Source: Burkholderiaceae bacterium | GTDB taxonomy: Bacteria; Pseudomonadota; Gammaproteobacteria; Burkholderiales; Burkholderiaceae_A | Assembly: GCA_018882785.1 (NCBI GenBank) | Contig: VERI01000003.1 | Span: forward strand, 62,001 to 126,000 | DNA: 64,000 bases | Direction: 5' to 3' | Shown: positions 36,934-47,291 of the stretch, one piece after another | Layout: every line of letters begins with the position of its first letter | How positions within the stretch are numbered: the first letter of the stretch is position 1 | Notes under the pieces: model-generated | What the model saw: the letters and a program-made list of their open reading frames with translations, nothing else | Database searches by the model: none | Told to the model about the DNA's origin: nothing | Translations under genes and position numbers: made by a program

Positions 36934-38028
36934 ATGGCACTTCAATGCGGCATTGTGGGCCTGCCCAATGTGGGCAAGTCGACCCTATTTAACGCCTTAA
37001 CCAAGGCGGGTATCGCGGCGGAAAACTATCCGTTTTGCACCATCGAGCCCAATGTCGGTATTGTCGAAGTGCCGGACCCACGGCTGGGCCGACTCGCCGA
37101 GATCGTGAAACCTGAGCGCATCCTTCCGGCCACTGTTGAATTTGTCGATATTGCGGGACTCGTTGCAGGTGCGAGCAAAGGCGAGGGCCTGGGCAATCAG
37201 TTTCTGGCCAATATTCGCGAGACCGATGCCATCGTCAATGTCGTTCGCTGCTTCGAAGATGACAACGTGGTCCATGTCAGTGGCCGCGTCGATCCTCTGG
37301 CCGATATCGAAACGATCGAGACCGAGCTTGCCTTGGCAGATCTGGCGAACGTGGATAAGCAGATTGCCAAGGTCGCCAAACTGGCGAAATCAGGCGGCGA
37401 CAAAGAGGCCCAGCGCCTGCTTGCGGTGCTCGAAAAGTGTCAGATCCAGCTCAACCAGGCCAAACCGATACGCGCCCTCGATCTTTACGACGAGGAAAAA
37501 GAACTGATCCGTCCGTTTTGTTTTATCACTGCCAAGCCGGCGATGTTTGTGGCCAATGTGAGTGAAAGTGGATTTACCAATAACCCACACCTTGAAAAAC
37601 TGCAGGCCTATGCAGCCTCACAGAACGCGCCTGTCGTGGCCATCTGTGCCGCCATTGAATCTGAAATTGCGGACATGCCCGACGATGACAAGGCGGTTTT
37701 CCTCAGTGATATGGGCATGCAAGAGCCGGGGCTAAACCGACTGATTCGTGCGGGGTTTTCCCTGCTGGGGCTACAGACCTATTTCACTGCGGGTGTTAAA
37801 GAGGTCCGTGCATGGACCGTCAGAATCGGGGCCACCGCGCCCCAGGCGGCCGGCGTGATTCATACGGATTTTGAGCGTGGCTTTATTCGGGCCGAGGTCA
37901 TCGCATTTGATGATTTTGTCGCCCTCAAGGGCGAGCAAGGTGCTAAGGAAGCCGGCAAGATGCGACTTGAAGGCAAAGACTACATCGTCAAAGATGGCGA
38001 TGTAATGCACTTCCGATTTAACGTCTAG
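36934..38028 (+). CDS. ychF: Redox-regulated ATPase YchF (Obg family)
   Basis: 364 aa. G1 motif [14 protein letters not shown] near residue 8, then [17 protein letters not shown] (switch I) and [20 protein letters not shown] (G3 region). A central coiled coil (about 130-200) and the C-terminal TGS domain ([21 protein letters not shown], in part) complete the family pattern. YchF prefers ATP and associates with ribosomes. Convergent with pth, 8 bp apart. Confidence 0.97.
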   Translation: MALQCGIVGLPNVGKSTLFNALTKAGIAAENYPFCTIEPNVGIVEVPDPRLGRLAEIVKPERILPATVEFVDIAGLVAGASKGEGLGNQFLANIRETDAIVNVVRCFEDDNVVHVSGRVDPLADIETIETELALADLANVDKQIAKVAKLAKSGGDKEAQRLLAVLEKCQIQLNQAKPIRALDLYDEEKELIRPFCFITAKPAMFVANVSESGFTNNPHLEKLQAYAASQNAPVVAICAAIESEIADMPDDDKAVFLSDMGMQEPGLNRLIRAGFSLLGLQTYFTAGVKEVRAWTVRIGATAPQAAGVIHTDFERGFIRAEVIAFDDFVALKGEQGAKEAGKMRLEGKDYIVKDGDVMHFRFNV

Positions 38029-38036
38029 ATTTGTCG

Positions 38037-38603
38037 CTATCGCGAGTGCAGCCGCCGTTGCGCAGCGGTGATCTCGCCCTGTAAAACGGCCGGCATTTCC
38101 TGGACAACGGCATCAATGGTCTGGTCAATTGCCCGCTGTTCTTCCTGGCGCGGCGCATGCAGTACAAAGTCCGCCACATCCTGATTGAGATTCAGGCTTC
38201 GGGGATGCCCGATGCCGATCCTGAGCCGCCAGAAATTCGGTGAACCCAGGTGGGACTCAATATCGCGCACGCCGTTGTGCCCGCCATGGCCTCCGCCTTG
38301 TTTAAGCCGAACACCACCGGGCGGCAGATCGAGCTCATCGTGAATCACCAGAATTTCCTCGGCAGATATGCGATGAAATCGTGCAAACGCACCCACCGAT
38401 TCGCCGGATGCGTTCATGTATGTCTGAGGTTTTAGCAGCCAGCGATCGGCGTTTGCGATGCGGGCCTTGGCCAGTTCGGCCTTGAACTTTGCCTCGCGCG
38501 CCCAGCCCGTGCTGGCCAGACGATCCACAACCCAGAATCCCACGTTGTGCCGATGTTCGGCATATTGGGATCCCGGGTTGCCAAGACCAACGATCAGTTT
38601 CAT
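38037..38603 (-). CDS. pth: Peptidyl-tRNA hydrolase
   Basis: 188 aa. Recycles peptidyl-tRNAs that drop off ribosomes. [25 protein letters not shown] contains the catalytic histidine region (partly shown); [15 protein letters not shown] and [30 protein letters not shown] (in part) give the substrate and catalytic aspartate segments. Downstream of rplY with a 25-bp gap, as is usual. Confidence 0.97.
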   Translation of the reverse strand: MKLIVGLGNPGSQYAEHRHNVGFWVVDRLASTGWAREAKFKAELAKARIANADRWLLKPQTYMNASGESVGAFARFHRISAEEILVIHDELDLPPGGVRLKQGGGHGGHNGVRDIESHLGSPNFWRLRIGIGHPRSLNLNQDVADFVLHAPRQEEQRAIDQTIDAVVQEMPAVLQGEITAAQRRLHSR

Positions 38604-38628
38604 TCAGACCCTCCGGCCTGAATCATCA

Positions 38629-39270
38629 TCAGTCTTTCTTTTCGGACTTCTCAGCAGGCTTGGCCTCTGCGGCAGGTGCTGCCTCAGGTGCGGCCGACTC
38701 CTCAGCGGCGCCACCCGGCACCGAGGCGGTGACCACGGTTGGATTCTCGCCAGCGTGCAGCACCAGTGTGACACCGGCAGGCACAACGAGATCGCGCACG
38801 TGTAACGAGTGGCCAACTGCAAGGCCTGACAGATCGACCTCGATGAACTCGGGCAGGTCTTTGGGCAGACAGGAGACCAGGACATCGGTGAGCACGTGGC
38901 TCACGATACCGCCGGAGAGTTTCACTGCCGGAGAGATTTCCTGGTTCTTGAAGTGCAGCGGCACCTTGGTCTGAAGCTTCTGGTTGGCATCGATACGCTG
39001 AAAGTCAACATGCAGAACTAAGGGCCTAAAGGGGTGCATCTGGTAATCACGCAGCAGCACCTGCTCCGCTTTTCCGTCAACCTCAAGATCCAGAATAGAA
39101 GAGTGAAACGACTCCACTTTTAGAGCGAGCATCAGTGGGTTGTGATCCATCTCGATGTTGGTAGGTGATTTTTTGGCGCCATAGACAATGCCAGGCACCT
39201 TACCGCTTTGGCGAAGACGGCGGCTCGCACCCGATCCTTGCACCGTACGGGAAGTAGCAACAACTTTCAT
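38629..39270 (-). CDS. rplY: 50S ribosomal protein L25 (general stress protein Ctc type)
   Basis: 213 aa. An N-terminal L25 domain that binds 5S rRNA ([19 protein letters not shown]) is followed by a TL5-like C-terminal domain and a low-complexity Ala/Glu/Lys tail (about 185-213). The start at 39270 has AAGGAG 6 bp upstream; an earlier in-frame ATG at 39285 is before that site and unlikely. The leader between prs and this gene contains a strong hairpin. Confidence 0.96.
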   Translation of the reverse strand: MKVVATSRTVQGSGASRRLRQSGKVPGIVYGAKKSPTNIEMDHNPLMLALKVESFHSSILDLEVDGKAEQVLLRDYQMHPFRPLVLHVDFQRIDANQKLQTKVPLHFKNQEISPAVKLSGGIVSHVLTDVLVSCLPKDLPEFIEVDLSGLAVGHSLHVRDLVVPAGVTLVLHAGENPTVVTASVPGGAAEESAAPEAAPAAEAKPAEKSEKKD

Positions 39271-39289
39271 GTACAACTCCTTCAATTAA

Positions 39290-39307
39290 CGCGCTGAAAA
39301 CAGCGCG
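39290..39307. other. Hairpin in the rplY leader
   Basis: CGCGCTG-AAAA-CAGCGCG is a perfect 7-bp stem with a 4-nt loop (39290-39307). On the minus strand it ends about 7 nt before the rplY ribosome-binding site. A second, wider inverted pair CCTTTTA/TAAAAGG flanks about 40 bp further upstream (about 39317-39371). Either an attenuator, an autoregulatory site or a processing signal. Confidence 0.5.
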
Positions 39308-39378
39308 GGTCAACAATCCTTTTACGCCTCTCGGCTGCCGCGACCAGCAATCCGCGGGGAATAAAAGGCACTTAAAAA

Positions 39379-40359
39379 CTATTCAACAAACAGTGAGCTC
39401 ACTGAATCAGACTTCACAATCCTGAGAATGGTCTCGGCCAGTAAGCCTGCGCACGACAGCACACGAATCTTTCCGGTGGCCTGAGATGCCTTGGACAGGG
39501 GGATCGAGTCGGTGACCACCAGCTCATCAAGCGCAGATTTGCCGACACGTTCGCTCGCATCGCCGGAGAGCACCGCATGTGTACAGTAGGCCACCACCCG
39601 CTCCGCCCCATGATCCTTGAGTGCCTGGGCAGCCTTGGTCAGTGTTCCAGCGGTGTCGACCATGTCATCCATGATCATGCAGGTCCGGCCAGAGACGTCA
39701 CCAATAATGTTCATGACCTCTGAGACATTCGCCTTCGGCCGGCGCTTATCAATAATCGCCAGATCGCAGTCCATCTGTTTGGCAAAGGCCCGGGCACGGA
39801 CCACACCCCCGACATCAGGCGACACCACCAGAAGATTCTGATAGGTCTGCTGCCAGACATCGGCAAGGATGATCGGTGCGGCGTAAATGTTATCGACGGG
39901 AATATCAAAAAACCCCTGAATCTGATCAGAGTGCAGATCCATGGTCAGCACGCGATCGACGCCAACGCTTTGAAACATGTTGGCAATCACCTTTGCGCTA
40001 ATGGGCACCCGAGAAGACCGCACACGCCGGTCCTGGCGGGCATACCCAAAATAAGGAATCGCCACGGTAATCCGCTCTGCCGAGGCGCGCCGCAGGGCAT
40101 CGCACATCAGCATCACTTCCATCAAGTGGTCGTTGGCAGGCGCACAGGTTGACTGAAGCACGACCGCGTGTTTTCCACGTACGTGTTCAAGAATCTCAAC
40201 GGTAGATTCACCATCGCTGAACTGGGCAACCGTGGCGCGTCCAAGCCGCGTGCCGAGATGGCGTGCGACATCCGCTGCCAACTTGGGGTTGGCATTGCCG
40301 GTGAAGATCATGAGCCCCTCGGGGGCACCGCCTTCTTTGTTTAATATGCGGTCGACCAT
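39379..40359 (-). CDS. prs: Ribose-phosphate pyrophosphokinase
   Basis: Makes PRPP from ribose-5-phosphate and ATP. 326 aa. [12 protein letters not shown] near the start, [20 protein letters not shown] and the PRPP-binding loop [12 protein letters not shown] are all present. The long start used here adds about 16 residues ([16 protein letters not shown]) before the family core; the methionine at 40311 is the alternative. tRNA-Gln lies just upstream on the same strand. Confidence 0.96.
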   Translation of the reverse strand: MVDRILNKEGGAPEGLMIFTGNANPKLAADVARHLGTRLGRATVAQFSDGESTVEILEHVRGKHAVVLQSTCAPANDHLMEVMLMCDALRRASAERITVAIPYFGYARQDRRVRSSRVPISAKVIANMFQSVGVDRVLTMDLHSDQIQGFFDIPVDNIYAAPIILADVWQQTYQNLLVVSPDVGGVVRARAFAKQMDCDLAIIDKRRPKANVSEVMNIIGDVSGRTCMIMDDMVDTAGTLTKAAQALKDHGAERVVAYCTHAVLSGDASERVGKSALDELVVTDSIPLSKASQATGKIRVLSCAGLLAETILRIVKSDSVSSLFVE

Positions 40360-40385
40360 CTCTTATTCATGGGGCAACGAAATTC

Positions 40386-40462
40386 TGGCTGGGGAGGAAG
40401 GATTCGAACCCTCGAATGCCGGAATCAAAATCCGGTGCCTTAACCAACTTGGCGACTCCCCA
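40386..40462 (-). tRNA. tRNA-Gln (anticodon TTG)
   Basis: Read on the minus strand, TGGGGAG (acceptor) pairs with CTCCCCA. The D arm follows, then the anticodon arm CCGGA-TTTTGAT-TCCGG with TTG in the centre, then the T arm GAGGGTTCGAATCCTTC. Discriminator G and an encoded CCA (40386-40388) end the gene, total 77 nt. It lies between ispE and prs on the same strand, a conserved location in Betaproteobacteria. Confidence 0.97.
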
Positions 40463-40468
40463 ACGGTT

Positions 40469-41386
40469 TTACAACGTCTGCCCCGGATGTCGCATCAGGG
40501 TCTGACATACGTTCAGCCGGGTGAGCTGACCGTTGTCCGAGGCCTTCTGAAGTGCGCTGACATGGCCAGCGAGACGATGGGCTGTCTCGCGATCGGGCGC
40601 GGTGCAGAACACTGCGCCCCCCGAGCCTGACAACCGTACTGCGGCCGGGGCAATTCCTTCGCGGGCGGCAGCCGTTTCGAGCCACTGAAGGGCCGTTTTG
40701 ACCTTCGGATATCGGGCCGTAGTGGCCGGCTGAAGATCATTCCGGCCGAATTCCCATACGGGCTGTTGGGCTGCTTGAGCGAAGCCCGCAATTTTCGAGG
40801 GTTTGGAATTTCGTGTCAATTCAGGCGCAGCAAAGATCTCGGCGGTCGGGACATGGCAGTTGGGCACCGCAATCACGACCCAGCGCGGGCAGGCCGAATA
40901 CCCGGACAGTACCTCGCCGATGCCCTGCACGAAGGCTGCCTGCCCAAAAAGGAAAAAGGGCACATCGGCCCCAAGCCCGAGACCGATCTCCCGTAGGTGG
41001 GCCGAAGATAGGCCCAGTTCCCAGAGCTGATTGAGCCCGAGCAGAACGCTGGCCGCATCAGAGCTTCCGCCCCCCAGCCCCGCACCGGCCGGTATGGACT
41101 TGGCCACATCAATGGCTGCTCCCGGCCCACCCGAAGACCGCCATTGGGGGGTCTGCTGAAGCGCGCGGGCGGCCCGCACGGCCAGATCCTGGTCCACTGG
41201 ACCCATCAGATCTCCGGTTCTCGCGACCTGCCCATCGCTGGTCCGGGTGATTCGGATCGTATCGCTCCAGTCAATCAGTTCGAATGCGCTCTCCAACAAG
41301 TGATAGCCATCGGTACGTCGGCCGACCACGTGCAGGAACAGATTAATCTTGGCCGGAGCGGCAATGGTCAGAGAGCCAGGCTGCAT
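40469..41386 (-). CDS. ispE: 4-diphosphocytidyl-2-C-methyl-D-erythritol kinase
   Basis: 305-aa GHMP kinase of the MEP isoprenoid pathway. PAKINLFLHVVGRRTDGYH at the start, the ATP-binding PAGAGLGGGSSDAASVLLGL and the C-terminal VRLSGSGGAVFC are diagnostic. The C-terminus is about 20 residues longer than the enteric protein. It lies 6 bp before tRNA-Gln and 30 bp after lolB. Confidence 0.97.
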   Translation of the reverse strand: MQPGSLTIAAPAKINLFLHVVGRRTDGYHLLESAFELIDWSDTIRITRTSDGQVARTGDLMGPVDQDLAVRAARALQQTPQWRSSGGPGAAIDVAKSIPAGAGLGGGSSDAASVLLGLNQLWELGLSSAHLREIGLGLGADVPFFLFGQAAFVQGIGEVLSGYSACPRWVVIAVPNCHVPTAEIFAAPELTRNSKPSKIAGFAQAAQQPVWEFGRNDLQPATTARYPKVKTALQWLETAAAREGIAPAAVRLSGSGGAVFCTAPDRETAHRLAGHVSALQKASDNGQLTRLNVCQTLMRHPGQTL

Positions 41387-41416
41387 GAGATGAGAAACAA
41401 GAGCAGGGTGGGGCCT

Positions 41417-42028
41417 TCAGGCGGGATCCAGCACAGCCCGCAGCGTGACTTGGGTCTGGCGAATTTGAAATTGAAATTCTCGCGGGCTTTGGTGTGACCG
41501 ACTGATGGTCTCCATGATCGTCATCAGGGATGTCAGCACCGCATCCATATCACCGACATTAAATTCCTTCGCGCCGTCGCCGAGCAGCGATTCCATCAGC
41601 TGGGTCTGGCGTGCCATATCAAGCGGCAGGCCTTGATGGTCATACGCCCGAACCTTCTCGGTGGACATGCCTTGAAGGAGCCCGCCTTGGCGTGTGGGTG
41701 TATTGCGCTCCAGGCTTCCCAGGGTCTGGCCAAGAGGGCCAAGCCATATCAACACCTGTCGTTCATCCGGGCGACCGCCTGATGTTGTGCGCGCGAGCTG
41801 CAGCCATTCGAATCGACCCTGACCGCCGCGCAGTTCATCGGGCCGTTGCTGCGAACGCGCATGAATGATGAAGCGCCCGGTCCGCACCGCCTGGACTTCC
41901 TCGCCAGGACGATCAAGGCTGAGCCGTTCATTTTGAGCGGGAGCGGATGTCGTCGTGCAGCCGAACCCGGTAAGAAGCAGTACACAGCAGAGCAGGCCAG
42001 CGGGTAGACGGTGCCGCATGGGCTTCAT
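41417..42028 (-). CDS. lolB: Outer-membrane lipoprotein localisation factor LolB
   Basis: 203 aa. A lipoprotein signal peptide ends in LLTGFGC, with acylated cysteine near 24. The mature part begins after a short Thr/Ser/Ala stretch and has GRFIIHARSQQ and FEWLQLARTTSGG, fitting the LolB beta-barrel. LolB inserts lipoproteins into the outer membrane. Position between ispE and the TPR gene supports the call, since sequence identity in this family is low. Confidence 0.88.
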   Translation of the reverse strand: MKPMRHRLPAGLLCCVLLLTGFGCTTTSAPAQNERLSLDRPGEEVQAVRTGRFIIHARSQQRPDELRGGQGRFEWLQLARTTSGGRPDERQVLIWLGPLGQTLGSLERNTPTRQGGLLQGMSTEKVRAYDHQGLPLDMARQTQLMESLLGDGAKEFNVGDMDAVLTSLMTIMETISRSHQSPREFQFQIRQTQVTLRAVLDPA

Positions 42029-42030
42029 GA

Positions 42031-43044
42031 TCAGCGTGGGTGGACCCGTGCCGGTGAAATTCCCAGCCGCTTCAGTGTGTCGAGCAGTACCTCATTGCGT
42101 GGGTCTGCGCTAAAGGCTGCACGAAACACGATCTCTGCCTCCTCTTTGCGGCCGCGCGCCCAGAGCACTTCACCCAGATGAGAGGAGATCTCTGCATCGG
42201 GCTGTTGACGCTGCGCCTTGCGCAGGTACTGTTCGGCAAGCTCAAGATTTCCGAGTCGGAAATAGACCCATCCCATACTGTCGATGATGTGGGCATCGTC
42301 TGGTGCGAGCGCGAGCGCGCGTTCAATGAGAACCCTGGCCTCATCAAGCCGAATGTTGCGATCGGCGAGGTGATACCCCAGTGCATTGTGGGCATGTGCA
42401 TGGCGCGGATCCCGCTCAATGAGGCCACGCAGGAGCCGCTCCATTTCCTGATGTTGGCCCGCCTTTTCATGCATCATGGCCAGGGTGTAGATCACGGCTG
42501 GCTTTTCGCGATCGCCGTGGCTAACGGTTTCAAATACCCTCAGGCCTTGGGATTTATCGGGTGCTCGGCTGGCCAGGCTGCCCAGGTATTCATAAAACGC
42601 ATCGAGTTTTTGCTCCCGCGCTGCCTGCTGGCGGCGGGCAAGCAGAGAGCGGGTGAGTTTTTCAGTCTCCCCCACCATCATCTGCAGCACATCCAGTGTG
42701 CTCTGCGCCTCCGCATCGTTGGGTGCGTTTCGCTGCCAGATGGCAGCAGCCTCTTCAGCACGCTGTGGCGATCTCGCCTCGATGGCGAGTTCGGTTGCCC
42801 GCCGTGCGGCGGCGGGATCCTGGGTCTGACGCGCCACGCTCAGATAGGTCGCAGCCGCAGCACCAATATCCCCCTGGGCAAGGGCAAGCTCACTGGCAAG
42901 GATCTGAAACACGAGTGCGGCCTGCTCGCGGCCAGTATTGAACTGCTTGCCGCTGGCGGCTGTGGCAATGCCTGGCCCGCCCAGCCCCAGCCCGGCGCAA
43001 AGCGCCAGCAGAATGGCCATCCTCGGTCGAAAGCGTGCGGTCAT
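42031..43044 (-). CDS. Secreted TPR-repeat protein
   Basis: 337 aa with a signal peptide (MAILLALCAGLGLGGPGIATA, in part). The rest is helical repeats; clear TPR units include HAHAHNALGYHLADRNIRLDEARVLIERAL, followed by DAHIIDSMGWVYFRLGNLELAEQYLRKA and EISSHLGEVLWARGRKEEAEIVF (each in part). It lies 2 bp upstream of lolB, a pairing conserved in Burkholderiales. It probably works in the envelope as a scaffold; no specific partner is known. Confidence 0.9.
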   Translation of the reverse strand: MTARFRPRMAILLALCAGLGLGGPGIATAASGKQFNTGREQAALVFQILASELALAQGDIGAAAATYLSVARQTQDPAAARRATELAIEARSPQRAEEAAAIWQRNAPNDAEAQSTLDVLQMMVGETEKLTRSLLARRQQAAREQKLDAFYEYLGSLASRAPDKSQGLRVFETVSHGDREKPAVIYTLAMMHEKAGQHQEMERLLRGLIERDPRHAHAHNALGYHLADRNIRLDEARVLIERALALAPDDAHIIDSMGWVYFRLGNLELAEQYLRKAQRQQPDAEISSHLGEVLWARGRKEEAEIVFRAAFSADPRNEVLLDTLKRLGISPARVHPR

Positions 43045-43079
43045 GCCTCTACACTGTGCGGGTTTGAAGAATCCATATC

Positions 43080-43928
43080 ATGCCCGAATTGCCCGAGGTT
43101 GAAGTCACTGCCCGCGCGCTGCAGCAGGCCATCGCAGGCTGGTCCTTGCGGTCGGTTTGGGTTTCTGGAAAAAAACTCCGCCATCCGTTCCCGCGCGGGG
43201 CCATCGATCAATTACGAGGTGCGCCGCTGATGGGCATTAGCCGACGCGCCAAGTATGTGCTGATGGAGTTTCCTGCTGGCTATCTGGCGGTGCATCTGGG
43301 CATGTCGGGCTCGGTGCTCTGTGTCCACGGCAAAGCACCCCCCGCAAAACTGCATGACCATGTCGTGATGGAGTTTGAGTCGCCTGCATCGGAGGTCCGG
43401 ACCATGACCTATCACGACCCCCGGCGCTTCGGCTCCTTTCAATGGTGTGACCGGCAGGCCCTGCACGGCACTGAGATCGGCGCAGTTCTGGGCGCAGGGG
43501 CCGCGGGCATTGAGCCGCTCGGGCACTCGTTTAATGGTGGCTGGCTCTTTGAGCACTCTCGAGGCCGTCGCACACCGATCAAACAATGGCTCATGGATGG
43601 CAGCGTGGTGGTGGGCGTGGGCAATATCTACGCCTGCGAGGCACTCTTCGATGCCGGCATCCATCCGAGCCGCAAAGCTGGATCAATATCGCGGTCACGT
43701 TATGAGCGGCTTGCCGCAGCGATCAAAAAAATTCTTCTAGAGGCCATTGAAGGCGGCGGCAGCACAATTCAGAACTTTCAAGGACCCGATGGAACGGTGG
43801 GCCGCTATGGCCAGTTACATCGTGTCTACGGCCGCTCGGGCCAGCCCTGCCCACGCTGTGGGCGTGCCATTCGTCGCAGCATCATGGGACAACGCAGTAC
43901 ATTTTTCTGTCATGGCTGTCAGCGCTAA
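43080..43928 (+). CDS. mutM: Formamidopyrimidine-DNA glycosylase
   Basis: 282 aa. Removes 8-oxoguanine and other oxidised purines. The catalytic N-terminus PELPEVE follows the initiator Met, with P2 and E3 numbering from Met1. Lys in SGKKLRHPFP and the helix-two-turn-helix GVGNIYACEALF are present. The C-terminal zinc finger has CPRCGRAI and CHGCQ. The mutY start lies inside its last 17 bp. Divergent from the TPR gene. Confidence 0.97.
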   Translation: MPELPEVEVTARALQQAIAGWSLRSVWVSGKKLRHPFPRGAIDQLRGAPLMGISRRAKYVLMEFPAGYLAVHLGMSGSVLCVHGKAPPAKLHDHVVMEFESPASEVRTMTYHDPRRFGSFQWCDRQALHGTEIGAVLGAGAAGIEPLGHSFNGGWLFEHSRGRRTPIKQWLMDGSVVVGVGNIYACEALFDAGIHPSRKAGSISRSRYERLAAAIKKILLEAIEGGGSTIQNFQGPDGTVGRYGQLHRVYGRSGQPCPRCGRAIRRSIMGQRSTFFCHGCQR

Positions 43929-45009
43929 CCAAGATAGTTTTTCCCAGCGCCTGATTCGCTGGCAGCGCGCCCACGGACGCCATGACCTGCCATGGCAGAC
44001 CCGGCCTCCCGACCCCTATCGCGTGTGGCTGTCAGAGATCATGCTGCAGCAGACCCAGGTCACCACGGTCATCGATTATTTTCATCGCTTCACCCAGCGA
44101 TTCCCATCGCTAGCGTCATTGGCGCAGGCAGATGAGCAGACCGTGCTCGCCCTCTGGTCCGGCCTGGGGTATTACCAGCGTGCGCGAAATCTTTTGGCCT
44201 GCGCCCGTGAGGTGATGTCACAGCACGGAGGCCGATTTCCGGAATCTGCTGTAGCTCTCGCGCGGCTGCCGGGCATCGGCCCATCGACTGCGGCGGCGAT
44301 TGCATCGACGGTATACGGTGAACGGGCGGCGATTCTGGATGGCAATGTAAAGCGGGTGCTTGCGCGCATCACCTGTGCAGAGGCGCCATGGGCAAGCCTG
44401 ACACTCGAGCGCGCCCTGGCACAAGAAGCCCAGAGGCGACTTCCTGATCGCACCCAGGATATGCCGGCCTATACACAGGCCATCATGGATCTCGGCGCAA
44501 TGATCTGCAGGCCCCGCCAGCCGCTATGTGATCGTTGTCCCGTGCAGTCCGACTGCAGAGCACGCGCACATGACGCAGTGGATCGTTATCCTGTCGCACG
44601 AATCAAAAAGGCACTGCCCCAACGGCAGGCCTATTGGGCGATCTGCTGTGATGCGCAGTCGGTCTGGCTGATGCAACAGCCGACCTCTGGCATTTGGCCA
44701 GGCCTGTGGCTGCCCTGGCGGATCGCGCCCGAGGCCCTGCCGCGTGACTGGTCAGTCACTGTAAAAAACCTCCAAGAGATCATCGAGATTCGCCACAGTT
44801 TTACCCACTACCGTCTGCAGATTTCCGCGGCAGTGATTGCATGGCCAGGATCCCGCCGGCCAAAAGATGCGCCCCCTGAACTGCAGCCATTTTCATGGCC
44901 ACAGGCATTGGCCCTGCCACTGCCCGCGCCAGTCACACGGCTGTTGTCTAAGCTTTGCCCCGCTGGGATAAAGAACGGTGTCGCACCGAGCACGAATAGG
45001 CGCCCTTGA
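43912..45009 (+). CDS. mutY: A/G-specific adenine DNA glycosylase
   Basis: 365 aa. Removes adenine paired with 8-oxoguanine, complementing mutM. Catalytic Glu in SEIMLQQTQV, the helix-hairpin-helix LPGIGPSTAAAIAS and the catalytic Asp in ILDGNVKRVLAR are present. The iron-sulphur cluster motif C-x6-C-x2-C-x5-C reads CRPRQPLCDRCPVQSDC. A NUDIX-like C-terminal domain follows. ATG 43912 was chosen; the longer frame runs through mutM. Its last 62 bp overlap the convergent rapZ. Confidence 0.96.
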   Translation: MAVSANQDSFSQRLIRWQRAHGRHDLPWQTRPPDPYRVWLSEIMLQQTQVTTVIDYFHRFTQRFPSLASLAQADEQTVLALWSGLGYYQRARNLLACAREVMSQHGGRFPESAVALARLPGIGPSTAAAIASTVYGERAAILDGNVKRVLARITCAEAPWASLTLERALAQEAQRRLPDRTQDMPAYTQAIMDLGAMICRPRQPLCDRCPVQSDCRARAHDAVDRYPVARIKKALPQRQAYWAICCDAQSVWLMQQPTSGIWPGLWLPWRIAPEALPRDWSVTVKNLQEIIEIRHSFTHYRLQISAAVIAWPGSRRPKDAPPELQPFSWPQALALPLPAPVTRLLSKLCPAGIKNGVAPSTNRRP

Positions 45010-45832
45010 ATTTTCCAAACAGGGCATCTGCACAGTAGACCGATCGATGCTGCCCTCCGGTGCAGCCGATGGCAACCGTCAGATAACTGCGATGTTCCTC
45101 TGCATGCCGTGGCAGCCATTTTTCAAGATAGGCACCGATGTCTTGGATCATTTCGCGCACAGACTGATGTGAGCTTAAATATTCGATGACGGCCGCATCC
45201 CGGCCATTGAGTGTTTTGAGGTTCGCGATGTAATAGGGGTTGGGCAGGCAGCGGGCATCAAACACCAGGTCTGCATCCATGGGAATGCCGTCTTTGAATG
45301 CAAAGGACTGAAAGAGCACCGTAAGCGGCGCGTTTTCTAAATCCAGGATCTCTTTGACCCATCGACGCAACACCTGTGGCTGCAGGTCGCTGGTATCCAG
45401 CGGCATACCCAGCGGCTCTATATCGGCCAGCATCTCACGCTCCTGGGCAATACAGTCCATCAGCGTCTGGACCTGGTCTTGTCCAAATACATTTTGTGCC
45501 TTCAACATCTGGCTTAAGGGATGCCGTCGACGTGTTTCAGAATAACGCTGCACAAGCGTCTCGTCGCGCGCGTTTAGAAAGAGCACTTTGACATCGTGAC
45601 CATCGTGTCGGATGCGTTCAAGACTCTGAGAAAGTTGACTCAATGAGCCAGCCGTGCGCGCATCTACCGCGACAGCAAGCTGCGCGAGCCCACCCTGCCG
45701 CAGGCTGACCAGTGCCTGTTCGAGAAATGCCACCGGCAGGTTATCAATACAGAAGTAGCCCGAGTCCTCCAGCACGTTTAAGGCAACCGATTTGCCGGAG
45801 CCTGACATGCCGGTGACCAGCACAACTTTCAC
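44948..45832 (-). CDS. rapZ: RNase adapter protein RapZ
   Basis: 294 aa. Walker [13 protein letters not shown] near the start, and the C-terminal [18 protein letters not shown] is typical of RapZ/YvcJ. In E. coli it directs RNase E to GlmZ and senses glucosamine-6-phosphate; in other lineages it binds nucleotides with less clear roles. Its 5' end overlaps hprK by 4 bp. The 3' end overlaps mutY by 62 bp. Confidence 0.95.
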   Translation of the reverse strand: MKVVLVTGMSGSGKSVALNVLEDSGYFCIDNLPVAFLEQALVSLRQGGLAQLAVAVDARTAGSLSQLSQSLERIRHDGHDVKVLFLNARDETLVQRYSETRRRHPLSQMLKAQNVFGQDQVQTLMDCIAQEREMLADIEPLGMPLDTSDLQPQVLRRWVKEILDLENAPLTVLFQSFAFKDGIPMDADLVFDARCLPNPYYIANLKTLNGRDAAVIEYLSSHQSVREMIQDIGAYLEKWLPRHAEEHRSYLTVAIGCTGGQHRSVYCADALFGKFKGAYSCSVRHRSLSQRGKA

Positions 45833-46770
45833 GGGGCCTGATCCGGAGCGGAGAGCTGCTGCATCGCGGCCTGCTGCCGCTCAACAAATTCCTGCATGGT
45901 GTCGATACCGCGCAGGCTAAGCACCAGGTTACGCACGGCGGCTTCAACCAGCACAGCGAGATTTCGTCCGGCGGCAACAGGGATGACGACCTTGCGAATC
46001 GGCAGGCCCATGACATCTTGGGTCATCGCCTCGAGTGGAAGCCGCTCGAATTCGTTCATGACACTGCGTCGAATCAGCTGCACGATTAATTTCAGCCGCA
46101 TCTTTCTGCGCACCGAGGTCTCACCAAAAATCGCACGGATGTCCAATAGCCCCAGGCCGCGCACCTCCAGCAGATTTTGTAACAGTGGCGGACAGCGTCC
46201 CTCGACTGCATCGGGCGCGATACGTGTGAACTCGACCACATCATCGGCGATCAGGCCATGGCCCCGGGTAATAAGCTCAAGTCCAAGCTCACTTTTTCCA
46301 AGGCCGGATTCACCTGCAATCAGCACGCCCATGCCCAGAACATCCATGAATACACCATGCATCTGGGTCTGAGGCGCCAGCGTGCGGGCCAGCTGTGCCC
46401 GCAGTATCTCAATGACCTGGCCCGCAGACACTGTCGTTCGCAGCAGAGGCAGCGACTCACGTTCGCAGGCAGTGAATAATTCCGCAGGGGGAATCTCGTC
46501 GTCGGCGATGATGATAGCGGGCGGATGGCCGGCGATCAGTTCGGCAGTCAGATAGTTTTTGCGTTGCGGATCAAGACGGTTGTAATACGCCACCTCGGGC
46601 GTTCCCATAATCTGAATGCGATTCGGGTGGATCAGATTTAAGTGCCCAATCAGATCGGCACTCTCAGTCGATGGCCCGCTGATTTTGCGGCCGGCGCCAC
46701 CTTGTCCCGTTAGGAAACTGAGCTTTAACGTCTCCGCGTTTTCGTCAAAGAGCGCTTTTACGTCAAGCAC
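45829..46770 (-). CDS. hprK: HPr kinase/phosphorylase
   Basis: 313 aa. Phosphorylates or dephosphorylates HPr on serine. The N-terminal domain is followed by the P-loop [15 protein letters not shown] (near 155-169) and the family signature [15 protein letters not shown]. Together with ptsN it represents the PTS-Ntr regulatory branch; HPr and enzyme I are outside the window. Overlaps rapZ by 4 bp and ptsN by 8 bp. Confidence 0.96.
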   Translation of the reverse strand: MLDVKALFDENAETLKLSFLTGQGGAGRKISGPSTESADLIGHLNLIHPNRIQIMGTPEVAYYNRLDPQRKNYLTAELIAGHPPAIIIADDEIPPAELFTACERESLPLLRTTVSAGQVIEILRAQLARTLAPQTQMHGVFMDVLGMGVLIAGESGLGKSELGLELITRGHGLIADDVVEFTRIAPDAVEGRCPPLLQNLLEVRGLGLLDIRAIFGETSVRRKMRLKLIVQLIRRSVMNEFERLPLEAMTQDVMGLPIRKVVIPVAAGRNLAVLVEAAVRNLVLSLRGIDTMQEFVERQQAAMQQLSAPDQAP

Positions 46771-47227
46771 GGGCAGGCTGCCAGGCTTCCAGGGCCCGGT
46801 GCAGGGCCTGCGGGTCTGTCTCCGTACTCAGCAGATCGCGCATCTGTCGATCGGACAGCATCTCTGCAACCTCGGAGAGAATCTCAAGATGCTGCTGTGT
46901 CGCCTGCTCGGGAACAAGAAGAAACAGTAAAAGACTGACTGGTTTTCCATCCGGCGCATCAAAGGGCACCGGCTCGGATAGTCGCACCAGGGCGGCGACT
47001 GCCTCTTTCAGGCCCTTAATGCGGCCATGAGGAATGGCGATGCCTTCTCCTAGACCGGTCGAGCCGAGTCGCTCTCGGGCAAACAACGAGTCAAATACCT
47101 TGACCCGGGCAATGCCTTGATTGTTTTCAAACAACAGCCCAGCCTGTTCAAAGACACGCTTTTTGCTGCTGGCTTCGAGACCAACTGCAATGTTGGCCAG
47201 GGGTAAAAGCTGGCTAATGCGGTTCAT
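46763..47227 (-). CDS. ptsN: PTS-Ntr enzyme IIA
   Basis: 154 aa. The phosphorylated histidine lies in [15 protein letters not shown] (about H67). The domain begins with [20 protein letters not shown] and matches EIIA-Ntr. This protein regulates potassium transport and nitrogen/carbon balance rather than moving sugars. It overlaps hprK downstream and follows hpf by 64 bp. Confidence 0.95.
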   Translation of the reverse strand: MNRISQLLPLANIAVGLEASSKKRVFEQAGLLFENNQGIARVKVFDSLFARERLGSTGLGEGIAIPHGRIKGLKEAVAALVRLSEPVPFDAPDGKPVSLLLFLLVPEQATQQHLEILSEVAEMLSDRQMRDLLSTETDPQALHRALEAWQPARA

Positions 47228-47291
47228 TGCTCCGCCTCGTCATATCGAGAGGCCGGATTATAGATCTTTTGTTGCGCTGCGCTAAGTCGTC

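Noticed and set aside
39317..39371. Fourth copy of the hairpin element
   Set aside because: It has paired outer arms and a GTCGCGG stretch, but the two core blocks are absent.
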